NCBI GenBank assembly: GCA_964527835.1
Contig: CAZGNV010000004.1
Coordinates: 71,976-135,975, forward strand
Direction: 5' to 3'
DNA from: JAFDCJ01 sp964527835
GTDB lineage: Bacteria > Desulfobacterota > Desulfobacteria > Desulfobacterales > JAFDCJ01
DNA: 64,000 bases
The notes beneath the pieces were generated by a model. That model was not told the origin of the DNA. It saw only the letters and a list, made by a program, of their open reading frames with translations, and did no database searches. Numbering within the stretch: the first letter of the stretch is position 1; every line of letters starts with the position of its first letter. The translations under genes and the position numbers were made by a program. This document shows positions 24,318 through 33,645 of the stretch, in pieces.

Positions 24318-25834
24318 TGACTGACCCCGCTCATCCAAAGACCGATCTGTTCCCGGGAGGCCTTTTGACCGGCGACTTCGCCCATGATTTTGCCTTCATA
24401 GATGGCTGCGATCCGATCGCTCAATGCGAAAACCTCGTCGAGATCCTCGGATATCAGCAAAATGCCGGCCCCGCGTTGTCTTTCCTGCAAAAGGCGCTGG
24501 TGAATGTATTCCATGGCGCCGACATCCAGGCCGCGCGTGGGCTGGGCAGCGATGACCACCGCCGGTTTTCCCGCCAGTTCCCTGGCCAGCATGACCTTTT
24601 GCAGGTTGCCGCCGGACAGGCTCTTGGTGACCGCCTCCCGGCCGGCGGTCGCGATACCGTAGGCCTCGATCAGCGCATCGGTGTAGCGGTGGATTCTTTT
24701 GGCTTTCATCAGACCGCAGGTTTGAAATTCGGCTGACCCATGTTTTTCAAGGATCATGTTTTCCTCGACGGAAAGATCCATCAGCAGGCCCGTATCCATG
24801 CGGTCCTCGGGGATGCGGCCCATTTTCAACTTGATGGCCGATGGGGGGTGGCCGAATTTGAGGGGCCGGTCATTTATTTTGACGACCCCCCGGGCGGGAG
24901 TGCGCAGGCCGAAGAGGACTTCGGCAAGTTCGCGCTGGCCGTTGCCGGAAATGCCGGCCATGCCCAGGATCTCATTTTGCCTGACCACCAGGTTGAGATT
25001 TTGCACGGCCGGCAGCTGCTTGTCGTTGAGGACGTCGAGATTGCGGATTTCCAGCACCGGCCGGCCGGGGTCAAGCTGTTTTTTGTCGAGGCTTTCAATC
25101 AGGTCCCGTCCCACCATCAGGTTTGCCAGCTCCCGGGTGCTGGTTGCAGCGGTATGCCGTTGCGCCACGACCCGACCGGCCCTTAAAACGACGATGCGGT
25201 CAGAAATATCCATGACTTCATTTAGTTTGTGGGAGATAAATACAACCGATCGGCCTTCGTTGACGAGGATTTTCAAGGTCTTGAAAAGCTCTTTGGTTTC
25301 AGCCGGGGCCAGAACGGCCGTGGGCTCATCCATGATGAGGATATCCACGTCCCGGTAAAGGGCTTTGAGGATTTCGATTTTCTGCTGTTCGCCCACCGAC
25401 AGGGTCCACACCGGGGCGTCGGGATCGACTTGCAGACCGAAACGTTGCTCAAGGGCCAGCAGCTTGCGGCGGGCGGTCTTTAAATCCAGCAAAACGCTTT
25501 TACCGGGTTGGGTGCCGATGACAACGTTTTCAAGCACCGTTTGCGAGGCCACCAGGGCAAAATGCTGATGAATCATGCCGATGCCGCGGGCGATGGCGTC
25601 TCTGGGTGATGCAAGATCGGCTTTTTGCCCCTTGATATAAATTTCTCCCGCATCACAGGTGTAGTAGCCGAAAAGGATATTCATCAGCGTCGTTTTGCCG
25701 GCGCCGTTTTCACCCAGCAGGGCACAGATCTCCCCTCGATAAAGGTCGAAGTCAATATTGTCGTTGGCCTTCACATCCAGAAAACATTTCGTAATCGAGG
25801 ACATGTTGACCACTGGCTGTTCGGCAGCGACCAT
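24314..25834 (-). CDS. ABC transporter ATP-binding protein, two nucleotide-binding domains
   Basis: 506 residues with two ATPase domains in tandem, as in RbsA/YufO. Domain 1: Walker A LGENGAGKTTLMN, signature LSVGEQQKIEIL, Walker B ILIMDEPTAVL. Domain 2: the P-loop is degenerate (ISGNGQRELAEVLFG, no Lys-Thr) with signature LSGGNLQKVMLA and VVIAAQPTRGLDVG instead of a standard Walker B, typical of this family where one site is catalytically weak. It powers nucleoside/nucleobase uptake. A terminator-like hairpin separates it from the binding-protein gene upstream. Confidence 0.88.
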   Translation of the reverse strand: MVAAEQPVVNMSSITKCFLDVKANDNIDFDLYRGEICALLGENGAGKTTLMNILFGYYTCDAGEIYIKGQKADLASPRDAIARGIGMIHQHFALVASQTVLENVVIGTQPGKSVLLDLKTARRKLLALEQRFGLQVDPDAPVWTLSVGEQQKIEILKALYRDVDILIMDEPTAVLAPAETKELFKTLKILVNEGRSVVFISHKLNEVMDISDRIVVLRAGRVVAQRHTAATSTRELANLMVGRDLIESLDKKQLDPGRPVLEIRNLDVLNDKQLPAVQNLNLVVRQNEILGMAGISGNGQRELAEVLFGLRTPARGVVKINDRPLKFGHPPSAIKLKMGRIPEDRMDTGLLMDLSVEENMILEKHGSAEFQTCGLMKAKRIHRYTDALIEAYGIATAGREAVTKSLSGGNLQKVMLARELAGKPAVVIAAQPTRGLDVGAMEYIHQRLLQERQRGAGILLISEDLDEVFALSDRIAAIYEGKIMGEVAGQKASREQIGLWMSGVSQ

Positions 25835-25929
25835 TTTACACTCTGGTTGAAGCGGCGGGAAATTCTACAGTTTACTGAAATCATATTGGTTCTTGCGGCC
25901 CCCGCCCGTGCCGCCCCATGGCAGGTTGG

Positions 25930-25976
25930 AAAAATGGAATAATGGGATGCCATCCAGCCAATCCCATTATTCCATT
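25930..25976 (-). terminator. Intra-operon terminator after the binding-protein gene
   Basis: A perfect 16-bp inverted repeat (25933-25948 with 25961-25976, arm AATGGAATAATGGGAT) has a 12-nt loop, and on the minus strand the stem runs into five T residues. It lies 28 bp after the BMP gene stop and upstream of the ATPase gene. Partial termination here would give more binding protein than transporter. Confidence 0.7.
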
Positions 25977-26003
25977 GGTGAGCGAGGTGAACCCGGTGCG
26001 ATC

Positions 26004-26990
26004 CTAGTCTGAAACCGGCTTCTGCTCATCCACCGGGACACGGAAGGTTCCGTTTAAAATCTTCTGTTCCAGCTCGCGGACCTCCTTGAGGACATTGATC
26101 GGCAGGGTTTTTTCAAAAGCATGGAAGGGCGCCAGCCGGGCGCCGCCCTTGGCCATCATGGACCATTCTCCCAAGTCCATGGCCACCCAGGCTTTTTTCT
26201 TGACCATTTCAATGGCGAACTTGATGGTGGGATACATATCCCAGACAGGACCGGTAATCACCACCGAGGGGGCCAGGGCGTTCTGGTCGGACATGTTGCC
26301 GAAGGCCAGAATCCCCTTTTCCTTGGCGGCTTCAAAGACGCCGAACCGTTCGGCATAGATCAGGTCCGCGCCGGCTTCGATCTGGGCGATGGCGGCTTCC
26401 TTGGCCTTGGGGGGATCAAACCAACCGCCGATGTAAGATATTTTGACCTTGACTTTGGGATTGACTTTCAGGGCGCCGGCCTTGAAGGCGTTCACCAGGC
26501 GGTTGACCTCGCCGATGGGGATGGCCGCCACCACGCCCAGCACGTTGGTCTTGGTCAGTCTGCCGGCAATAATACCACAGAGATAGGCCGGTTCATGGAT
26601 CCAGTTGTCAAAGACGGAAAAATTCGGGGCCACCGGGCCGAACTCCGATCCGAAGGCAAAGGCGATGTCGGGATAATCCTTGGCCACCCGGCGGGCCGGT
26701 TCCTCACCCGCCAGAAAGGCATCGCCCACGATCAGGTCAAAGCCTCTTTCCGCATATTCGCGCAGAACTTTTTCGAAATCAGCGGCGGCCACTTTCTCGG
26801 TAAACTCATATTCGATGTTACTCATTTCCTTTTTGGCCTTCAGGCAGGCCTGGTGGATGACCCCGTCCCAGGGTTCCTCGATGGCGGTTTGAAAAATGGC
26901 GGCTATCTTGAATTTTTTAGCATAACTTGCAGAAATGCCGAATGAAACCGATAAGAGGACAACCATGACGATCAGTGCAATTTTTTTCAT
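26004..26990 (-). CDS. BMP-family periplasmic substrate-binding protein
   Basis: 328 residues from the ATG at 26990, chosen because AAGGAGGT lies seven bases upstream and because it begins with a clean signal peptide (MKKIALIVMVVLLSVSF). The signal ends in Ala-Ser-Tyr-Ala, without a lipobox cysteine, so it appears to be a soluble periplasmic protein, unlike many lipoprotein PnrA/Med relatives. The mature part follows the BMP fold (FKIAAIFQTAIEEPWDG, then VVAAIPIGEVNRLVNAF). It binds purine or pyrimidine nucleosides in characterised members. It is the first gene of the uptake operon. Confidence 0.85.
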   Translation of the reverse strand: MKKIALIVMVVLLSVSFGISASYAKKFKIAAIFQTAIEEPWDGVIHQACLKAKKEMSNIEYEFTEKVAAADFEKVLREYAERGFDLIVGDAFLAGEEPARRVAKDYPDIAFAFGSEFGPVAPNFSVFDNWIHEPAYLCGIIAGRLTKTNVLGVVAAIPIGEVNRLVNAFKAGALKVNPKVKVKISYIGGWFDPPKAKEAAIAQIEAGADLIYAERFGVFEAAKEKGILAFGNMSDQNALAPSVVITGPVWDMYPTIKFAIEMVKKKAWVAMDLGEWSMMAKGGARLAPFHAFEKTLPINVLKEVRELEQKILNGTFRVPVDEQKPVSD

Positions 26991-27393
26991 TTTTACGACC
27001 TCCTTTCTGTTGTTGGCTAAAAGTAAAAGGGAAACAGGGGATAATGCCGAAACCGCATGCGAACGCATCATTCGCGGCTTTTTGCAGCGAAACGCAAAAT
27101 TACCCGTCTGGAGGATTTATTCGTCTCAGACGGATCTACCCCCCCCTGGCGGGTCCCGCTTGCGGGGCCGCGGGGAGCTTCAACTGCGTATCGGAATCAG
27201 CGCACACCCGCAAGGCGGTGCTGTATCGTGAGCGGAAATAATGGATTTCAAAGTAGCGAAGCCACAATGGGTTGTCAAGATGGTTTTTCAGCCGCAGCTC
27301 ACCGTTTGTAAATTAAGGCCCAAAACTTTGGTTGCTTTTTATAGCGGCGGCGCTAAAATGGACCTCCCCCATATACACGAAAGGAGGTGGCCC
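26991..27393. other. Divergent intergenic region with hairpins, no gene
   Basis: The 403-bp gap between the BMP gene and an MBL gene holds several GC-rich inverted repeats, including CCGTCTG/CAGACGG at about 27105-27133 and a CCCGC-rich stem near 27150-27175. I compared it with TPP, purine and cobalamin riboswitch landmarks and found no convincing match. Promoters for both directions presumably lie here. Confidence 0.35.
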
Positions 27394-28074
27394 ATGAGTC
27401 CTGCCATTCACACTCTTTCTTTGGGCATTGCCAACGCGTTTGTCCTCCGAGATCAGGGTGCGGTGCTGGTGGACTGCGGCCCTCCCCAAAAGGTCGATGT
27501 CTTTGTCAAGCAGCTGTCCACAGCCGGCATCGAGCCCCGGCAAATTAAGCTGATCATCATCACCCACGGCCACTGGGACCATATCGGCTCGGCAGCCGAG
27601 ATCAAGCAGCTGACCGGCGCCCAAATTCTGATGCATCAACAAGAGCGCAAATGGCTCGAAGACCTGTACGCAGCTCCCCCCCAGGGGGTGGGAGGCTGGG
27701 GGCGCTTCCTGGCAAAAACCATGGCGGCCGTGATGGCGCCCTTTATCCGTGTGCCATCCGCTGCGGTGGACATCGGCTTCGAGACCGGCGAGCTGTCATT
27801 GGAACCATACGGCATTGCCGGCCGGATTGTCCATACCCCGGGGCATACCATTGGGTCGCTCAGCGTTTTGCTGGATTCCGGCGAGGCCATTGTGGGGGAC
27901 ATGGCCATGAACAGCCTGCCCATGCGGCTTTCCCCCGGACTGCCCGTTTTTGCCGAAAACCTTTCCCAGCTCATGGAAAGCTGGCGGATGTTGCTCAGAC
28001 AGGATATTCAGACGATATACCCTTCCCACGGCGGACCCTTTTCTCCGGATGTTATGCGCCGGGCGGTGTCCTGA
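27394..28074 (+). CDS. MBL-fold hydrolase
   Basis: 226 residues from the ATG at 27394, supported by AAAGGAGGTGG just upstream; a longer in-frame extension has no coding character. The metal motif THGHWDH is followed by HTPGHTIGSLSV and a final YPSHGGPF, so both zinc-binding sets are complete. The glyoxalase II-like layout suggests thioester or lactone hydrolysis. It lies 36 bp before the GMC oxidoreductase gene and may hydrolyse that enzyme's lactone-type product, which is inference. Confidence 0.82.
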   Translation: MSPAIHTLSLGIANAFVLRDQGAVLVDCGPPQKVDVFVKQLSTAGIEPRQIKLIIITHGHWDHIGSAAEIKQLTGAQILMHQQERKWLEDLYAAPPQGVGGWGRFLAKTMAAVMAPFIRVPSAAVDIGFETGELSLEPYGIAGRIVHTPGHTIGSLSVLLDSGEAIVGDMAMNSLPMRLSPGLPVFAENLSQLMESWRMLLRQDIQTIYPSHGGPFSPDVMRRAVS

Positions 28075-28110
28075 GACTCAGGGGGAAAACACCTTTAAAA
28101 GGACAACGCG

Positions 28111-29424
28111 ATGAACGACATATTTTTCGGCAATCAGGATGTCGATGTTATTGTTGTCGGCAGCGGGCCCGGCGGCGCCACGGTGGCAAAGGAGTTGTCC
28201 CGGCGGCAGAAAAAAGTGCTCATGGTCGAATGGGGGGATAATGACCCGCTGACGAACAGCTTCTGGTATGGTGTCAAAACCCTTTTGACGCCGGGCAAAA
28301 GCCTGCTGCTGACCGGCCAGCTGCTGGGAATGGTCCGGGGCATTACCACCGGGGGGAGCACGGTGCACTACTATGCCACCTGCTATCCGGTTCCCTTTGA
28401 GATGCTTAAATCCCATGGCGTCGATATCGCTCAAGAAGTAGCGCAGGCCCGCAAAGAACTTCCTGTCGCCCCCCTGAAAGACGAGATGATGGGGCCCATG
28501 GCCCGGCGGATCATGGAAAGCGCCCGGAATCTGGGCTACGACTGGCACAAACTCGACAAGCTCATGTACCAGGACCGGTGGCGGCCCGGATACGCGTTCG
28601 GCCATTACGGGGATCCCTACCGGGTCAAATGGAGCTCCCGGATGTACGTCGAAGAGGCCCTGATCCACGGGGCGCAGCTGATTTGCGGTGCTCGGGCAAA
28701 AAAGGTGATCATTGAAAACGGCGCCGCCGGGGGGGTGGAATTTATAAAAGGGTCCAAATCGTTCAAGGTCTATGCCCCGACGGTGGTTGTGTCCGCCGGC
28801 GGCATCGGCAGTCCGATGATTTTGCGGGCCAGCGGCATAAAAAGGGCCGGGTACAATTTTTTCTTTGACCCCCTGATCGGGGTGCGGGGCACCGTGGCCG
28901 ACATCGAAGTCCCGGCCAGCGAGATTCCCATGTCGGCCGGTGTGCACCTGGAAGAGGAAGGCTACATGATGACCGACATGGCGCACCCGGCGGCCACGAC
29001 CGCCCTGTTTGCCGCCGGCGCCCTGCGGTTCGACCAGATGTTTTCCCGCCGCCGCACCTTGCAGATCATGGTCAAGGCCCGCGATGAGCTGGGCGGGCGG
29101 CTGACCGAAGGCGGCGGGGTGCGCAAGAACCTGGACAAAGGCGAAAAGCGCAAGCTGCTGTGCGGTTATGAGCGGGCCCGGCAGATATTGCAAAACGCCG
29201 GCGCCAAAAACATATTCAAAACCGGGTACCTGGCGGCCCATCCCGGCGGGACCGTGAAAATCGGCGACCTGGTGGATGCCGACCTGAAAACCGAGTATGA
29301 CAACCTGTATGTGTGCGACTGCTCGGTGATTCCCGAGGCCTGGGGTCTGCCGCCGACATTGACCCTGATCGGCCTTGGCAAACGCCTGGCGCGGCATCTG
29401 GCCGGTGAACCCGGGCGTTGCTGA
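28111..29424 (+). CDS. GMC-type FAD-dependent oxidoreductase
   Basis: 437 residues. The ADP-binding motif VVGSGPGGATVAKEL is at about residues 15-29. The C-terminal signature of the GMC family is present: AAHPGGTVKIGD, then CDCSVIPEAWGLPPTLTLIGLGKRLA. It is shorter than classical GMC enzymes (500-600), with a reduced substrate domain. Members oxidise alcohols, aldoses or hydroxysteroids, and some small ones act on long-chain lipids. The start is preceded by AAAGGA. It forms a likely operon with the MBL gene upstream. Confidence 0.8.
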   Translation: MNDIFFGNQDVDVIVVGSGPGGATVAKELSRRQKKVLMVEWGDNDPLTNSFWYGVKTLLTPGKSLLLTGQLLGMVRGITTGGSTVHYYATCYPVPFEMLKSHGVDIAQEVAQARKELPVAPLKDEMMGPMARRIMESARNLGYDWHKLDKLMYQDRWRPGYAFGHYGDPYRVKWSSRMYVEEALIHGAQLICGARAKKVIIENGAAGGVEFIKGSKSFKVYAPTVVVSAGGIGSPMILRASGIKRAGYNFFFDPLIGVRGTVADIEVPASEIPMSAGVHLEEEGYMMTDMAHPAATTALFAAGALRFDQMFSRRRTLQIMVKARDELGGRLTEGGGVRKNLDKGEKRKLLCGYERARQILQNAGAKNIFKTGYLAAHPGGTVKIGDLVDADLKTEYDNLYVCDCSVIPEAWGLPPTLTLIGLGKRLARHLAGEPGRC

Positions 29425-29496
29425 GTATAACCATGGGTTGAGGGCGAGGCTTCTAAATGAATCTCAAAGCTGTTTATTGATGCCTTGCAGGAGGGG

Positions 29497-29622
29497 ATGA
29501 TGGCGCAAGAAGATTTCAGAAACAAAAGCTACTGGATGACGACCCGGGACTATGTGCCCGGCGATGCGCTGCAGGGGGAACTCGATGTGGACGTGGCCAT
29601 AAATATGACCCCCTGCCTGTGA
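29497..29622 (+). pseudogene. N-terminal remnant of an FAD-dependent (DAO-type) oxidoreductase
   Basis: A 41-codon frame with an intact AGGAGG site (29489-29494) reads MAQEDFRNKSYWMTTRDYVP, then ELDVDVAI, which is how DAO-family oxidoreductases begin before their GGG(F/I)xG dinucleotide motif. Exactly where that motif should start, the frame turns into NMTPCL and stops. The rest of the gene is absent; the next gene starts 13 bp later. This looks like a clean internal deletion that left the start region. Confidence 0.5.
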
Positions 29623-29635
29623 AAGGATGTGACCG

Positions 29636-31021
29636 ATGAAAACCCAGATCGTATTCGGCGACCGGATGATGCCGGTGACGCTGCCCGGACCGGTGCAAAG
29701 CGCCCCGCCGGGGCTGTCCACCACCCTGGCGGCCACCGCTGATATCGAGGGCGCAATTCAAAGGGCCCTCGCCCAGCCCCTGGGCCGGCTGCCGCTGGCC
29801 GAGATGGCCCGGCCGGGCTGGAAGGTGACCATCGCCTTTGACGATCCCACGGTTCCGTGTTTTGCGCCGGTGTGGGAGCCGGCGATCAAGGCCGTGATCG
29901 CCGAACTTGAAAAAGCCGGCGTGAAAAGATCCAACATCACCCTGCTGTGCGCCAATGCCCTGCACCGCAAGTTCACCCGCCGGGAACTGGCCCGGGTCAT
30001 CGGCGATGATCTGGTCAGCACCTTCGGCTATCGGCTGATCTGCCACGATGCCGAAGATGCCGCCAACTTGACCTACCTGGGCACCAGCGCATCCGGCTAT
30101 GATGTGGAGATCAACCGGCGGGTGAGCGATTCGGATCTTACCGTTTACGTCAACACCGTGGTCTGGCGCGGCTTTAACGGCGGCTGGAAGTCCATCGGTG
30201 TGGGGCTGGGGTCTTACCGCAGCATTCGCTGGCACCACACCCCGGACAGCATGTCCATGTCCATGAACAAAAACCGGATGCACAAAATACTCGACGAGAT
30301 GGGGGCCGTCATCGAGGAAAAAATCGGCAGCCAGCGGATTTTCAAAATTGAAACCGTCCTGGCCAACCCCCTTGAAGTTCACAAAATCTGGGCCGGCGGG
30401 GTCACCGAAACCCGCCGGGCCGTACTGGAGGTCATGAAATCCCAGCTCAAGCCCCGGCGTGAAATCCTGGCCGACAAGGCCGATATCGTTCTTTACGGCA
30501 TCCCGAACTGGAGCCCCTATGCCGCTTTTTCGGTAATGAATCCGCTGCTCACGCTGGTTTCAACGGGCCTAGGCTATTTCGGCGGCGTGATCGAAGCCAT
30601 GGGAAAACCCGGATGTACGGTCATCCTGGTCACCCCCTGTCCGGATCAGTGGAATCACGCCCACCACCCTTCCCACCGGGAGATCTGGCAAAACATACTT
30701 CCCCATTGCCGGGATCCTTATGAAATAATCGATCTTTTTGAAGACGATTTCGCCCATCGACCGGATTACATATACAAGTACCGCTTCTGCCACGGATTTC
30801 ACCCCCTGCACGGACTGATGACCACCTATCCGCTCAAGCGCCTGCAGCATGCCGCCCGGGTCATCGTGGCGGGGGCCGAAAATCCGCAGGACATCCAACA
30901 GGCTCTCGGCTTTGAAACCGCTGCCAGCGTCGAGGTCGCCGTTGAAAAAGCCCGGGGCTATCATGGCCGGGAAGCGTCAATGGTATTTGTCGAGTATCCC
31001 CTGCTGGCCTGCCGGCAATAA
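29636..31021 (+). CDS. LarA-like (lactate racemase-domain) protein
   Basis: 461 residues. The N-terminal domain contains FDDPTVPCF (about 68-76), the nucleotide/substrate loop of the LarA/DUF2088 family. His110 and Lys185 (in GGWKSIGVG) lie near the positions of His108 and Lys184, the latter of which holds the nickel-pincer cofactor in LarA. The family racemises or epimerises 2-hydroxy acids. No larB, larC or larE genes are seen in the window, so cofactor supply would have to come from elsewhere, or the protein has another role. A 70-residue zinc-ribbon gene follows. Confidence 0.65.
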   Translation: MKTQIVFGDRMMPVTLPGPVQSAPPGLSTTLAATADIEGAIQRALAQPLGRLPLAEMARPGWKVTIAFDDPTVPCFAPVWEPAIKAVIAELEKAGVKRSNITLLCANALHRKFTRRELARVIGDDLVSTFGYRLICHDAEDAANLTYLGTSASGYDVEINRRVSDSDLTVYVNTVVWRGFNGGWKSIGVGLGSYRSIRWHHTPDSMSMSMNKNRMHKILDEMGAVIEEKIGSQRIFKIETVLANPLEVHKIWAGGVTETRRAVLEVMKSQLKPRREILADKADIVLYGIPNWSPYAAFSVMNPLLTLVSTGLGYFGGVIEAMGKPGCTVILVTPCPDQWNHAHHPSHREIWQNILPHCRDPYEIIDLFEDDFAHRPDYIYKYRFCHGFHPLHGLMTTYPLKRLQHAARVIVAGAENPQDIQQALGFETAASVEVAVEKARGYHGREASMVFVEYPLLACRQ

Positions 31022-31072
31022 GGGGAGATTGGCTCAATGTCTTAACGGTTGAAAAACAGGAGGTGCCATCCC

Positions 31073-31285
31073 ATGAAATGCCCGGTGTGCGGCTGCGAAT
31101 ATTTTTATGTCAAAAATCCGGACAATCCTAACAAGTACTACCAGTTCAGCTGCAAGGACGGAAAAGTTCACTTCAGCGCTGAAGTCAATAAAGACGAGGT
31201 ACCCCAAATTACCGACAAGACCCAGGCCCACTGCATCCAGTGCGTGTGGCAGGGGGAGTTTAAAAGCCTGGTTCAGGCCGGTTAA
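31073..31285 (+). CDS. Small zinc-ribbon protein
   Basis: 70 residues from the ATG at 31073, which has AGGAGGT upstream. CPVCGC at the N-terminus and HCIQCVW near the C-terminus form a four-cysteine zinc ribbon, with two further cysteines. No catalytic domain. It may bind nucleic acid or act as an accessory to the LarA-like protein. The last 4 bp overlap the convergent gene. Function unknown. Confidence 0.65.
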   Translation: MKCPVCGCEYFYVKNPDNPNKYYQFSCKDGKVHFSAEVNKDEVPQITDKTQAHCIQCVWQGEFKSLVQAG

Positions 31286-33531
31286 GGCGCTTTTCCGAGA
31301 TTTTTCAGCATCTGTTTGACGTCGGTGGTGGGCAGCCGGCAGGCGAACTGCCGGCACACGTAGGCGGTGGCCCGGCGGCTTTTGGCGGTCATCGTCCGGG
31401 CAAACGGGGCGATGTCCACAATGCCCGCAGCGGCTGCGGAATCAGCAGGACGCAAAAGCACCACCGTCTGCGGCAAAAAGCGGCGCTGCAAGGCCGCCAG
31501 CAGCTGGCGGGTGTCTTCTTTTTGCGCCTCACCGACAATGACGACTTCATAACCGGGGTTGAGGGCAAAGGCCAGAGCGGTCATGAACTGGCAATGGCCG
31601 GCGGGAAATTGGCTGACAACACCTGAAAACGCCTTGATCATGCGCTCGGCCCGGTCCATATACATGGTTTTGCCTGTCAGGCGGCCCAGGCGCAACAGGT
31701 TGAGCAGGGCCACGGAGTTTGCCGACGGAATGGCGCCGTCGTAAATCTGCTTGCTGCGCAGCAGCAGTTTTTCACTGTCATCGGCGGTCAGATACAGTCC
31801 CCCGTTGGAAGCGTCCCAGAAGTGGGACAGCATCTTCCCGTTGAGCGCAACGGCCTGGGCCAGGTATTTTGTTTGAAAGGTCGCCCGGTAAAGCTCCAGC
31901 AGGCCCCAGACCATGAAGGCATAATCGTTTAAATGGGCGGGCAAACCGGCCTTGCCCGCCCGGTAGCGTTTCAGCAAGCGGCCCCGATCGTCGACGAGAT
32001 TGTGAAGGACGAAATCCGCGGCTTTTTGGGCGGCCGCCGTGTAGCGCGGTTTTTTGAAAACCCTGCCGGCCCTGGCCAAAGCGGCGATCATCAACCCATT
32101 CCAGTCGGTCAAAATTTTGTCGTCCTTGAACGGGTGCACGCGGTTTTGCAGGGCGGACAGCATTTTCTGGCGGGCCGCCTCCAGGCGCTGGCGCAACTGT
32201 TTTTCGGCGATGCCCATCTCTGATACCAGCTGGGCCAAGGGCTTTTGCAGGTACAGGATGTTTTCGTCTACGTGCTGCCCGGGGCCGGCATCTTCAAAGT
32301 TGCCGCCTTTTTTGACGTTGAAGATTTTCAAAACCAGGGCGGCCTCCGCCGGGTCCAGGACGCGTTGAATCTGCTCGGGGCGCCACAGGTAGAACCGGCC
32401 TTCAATGCCCTGGCTGTCGGCATCCTCGGCGCTGAAAAAGCCTCCCCCGGGCGAGGTCAGCTCCCGCAGAACATAGGTGATGATTTCAGCGGCCACGCGG
32501 GCATAAAAGGCTTTGCCGGTGACCTGGAAGGCCTCGGTGTACACCATGACCAGCATGGCCTGGTCGTAGAGCATCTTTTCAAAGTGCGGCACCCGCCAGC
32601 GGGCATCGGTGGAATAGCGGTGAAAGCCGAAGCCGATCTGGTCGTATATGCCGCCCAGGCGCATTTGCATCAAGGTGTTTTCCACCATTGCCAGGGCGCG
32701 GTTATCCTGGACATCATGGTGGTGCCGCAGCAGGAACATCAACTGGTGGGCGGATGGGAATTTGGGGGCGTTTCCAAAACCGCCGAACCGCTCATCGTAG
32801 CGTTCGGCCAGAGCGGCAGCGGCGCTGTCCAGGATCCGGCGGTCAAGAGCGACCGCAGGGCGCTGCTGTTCCAGACCGGCAACGTGCCGGGTGATCTGCC
32901 CGGCGCTGTCCAGGACTTTTGCGCGCTCCTTTTGCCAGAGCGCGGCGATTTTCGGCAGCAGCTGCATCAGGCCGGGCCGACCCCAGCGGGTGTTTTTGGG
33001 AAAATAGGTGCCCGCGTAAAACGGCTTTTTATCCGGGGTCATGATGATGGTCATGGGCCAGCCGCCGCTGCCGGTCAGCGCTTGGGTAACGGTCATGTAA
33101 ACGGCGTCGATATCCGGCCGTTCCTCGCGGTCGACCTTGATGCTGACAAAATATTGATTCAGCAAAGCGGCGACATCCTTGTCTGCAAAAGACTCGCGCT
33201 CCATCACGTGGCACCAGTGGCAGGTGGAGTATCCGATGGATAAAAATATCGGCTTGTCTTCCCGGCGCGCTTTTTCAAAGGCCTGCGGGCCCCAGGGATA
33301 CCAGTCCACGGGGTTGCCCGCATGCTGCAGCAGGTAGGGGCTGGATTCGCCGGCCAGGTGGTTGGTGCGGCCCGTGTGAGGCGGCATGATCCCGGCGCCG
33401 GCCGGCGGCTGTCGGCTGTCGGCGGCCAGGGCACTGCCAACGGTGCCCGGCAGCATGAGACCGCCCATCAGGCTGACTGCCGTCAGCACAAGCAGGATGT
33501 TTCGTCGCTGCAGCTTTAAGTGAGCATCCAT
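31282..33531 (-). CDS. Thioredoxin-domain (DUF255/YyaL-type) protein
   Basis: 749 residues. An N-terminal signal-like segment (about 10-37, ending near Ala-Leu-Ala-Ala) precedes the DUF255 thioredoxin domain: NHLAGESSPYLLQHAGNPVDW, then STCHWCHVMERESF with redox Cys104 and Cys107. The C-terminal two thirds form an (alpha/alpha)6 barrel like that of N-acylglucosamine epimerases. Members are often annotated as spermatogenesis-associated protein 20 homologues and their function is unknown. Export to the periplasm would be unusual for the family, which is mostly cytosolic, and deserves a check. Confidence 0.85.
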   Translation of the reverse strand: MDAHLKLQRRNILLVLTAVSLMGGLMLPGTVGSALAADSRQPPAGAGIMPPHTGRTNHLAGESSPYLLQHAGNPVDWYPWGPQAFEKARREDKPIFLSIGYSTCHWCHVMERESFADKDVAALLNQYFVSIKVDREERPDIDAVYMTVTQALTGSGGWPMTIIMTPDKKPFYAGTYFPKNTRWGRPGLMQLLPKIAALWQKERAKVLDSAGQITRHVAGLEQQRPAVALDRRILDSAAAALAERYDERFGGFGNAPKFPSAHQLMFLLRHHHDVQDNRALAMVENTLMQMRLGGIYDQIGFGFHRYSTDARWRVPHFEKMLYDQAMLVMVYTEAFQVTGKAFYARVAAEIITYVLRELTSPGGGFFSAEDADSQGIEGRFYLWRPEQIQRVLDPAEAALVLKIFNVKKGGNFEDAGPGQHVDENILYLQKPLAQLVSEMGIAEKQLRQRLEAARQKMLSALQNRVHPFKDDKILTDWNGLMIAALARAGRVFKKPRYTAAAQKAADFVLHNLVDDRGRLLKRYRAGKAGLPAHLNDYAFMVWGLLELYRATFQTKYLAQAVALNGKMLSHFWDASNGGLYLTADDSEKLLLRSKQIYDGAIPSANSVALLNLLRLGRLTGKTMYMDRAERMIKAFSGVVSQFPAGHCQFMTALAFALNPGYEVVIVGEAQKEDTRQLLAALQRRFLPQTVVLLRPADSAAAAGIVDIAPFARTMTAKSRRATAYVCRQFACRLPTTDVKQMLKNLGKAP

Positions 33532-33645
33532 GGGGTTCCTTGCAACAGGTATTTCTGTCGAGGGTTACAGTTAAGGGTAACCATTGGAGGGCGAAACACA
33601 AGTGCGAGGGTTAAAGAGCGTGCTTGTTCAGATAGGGTTTGACGG

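Noticed and set aside
26991..27393. Possible riboswitch upstream of the nucleoside uptake operon
   Set aside because: Hairpins are present, but none of the conserved purine, TPP or cobalamin core sequences could be found.
28078..29397. 439-codon open frame on the minus strand
   Set aside because: Antisense to the GMC oxidoreductase gene, no recognisable domain.
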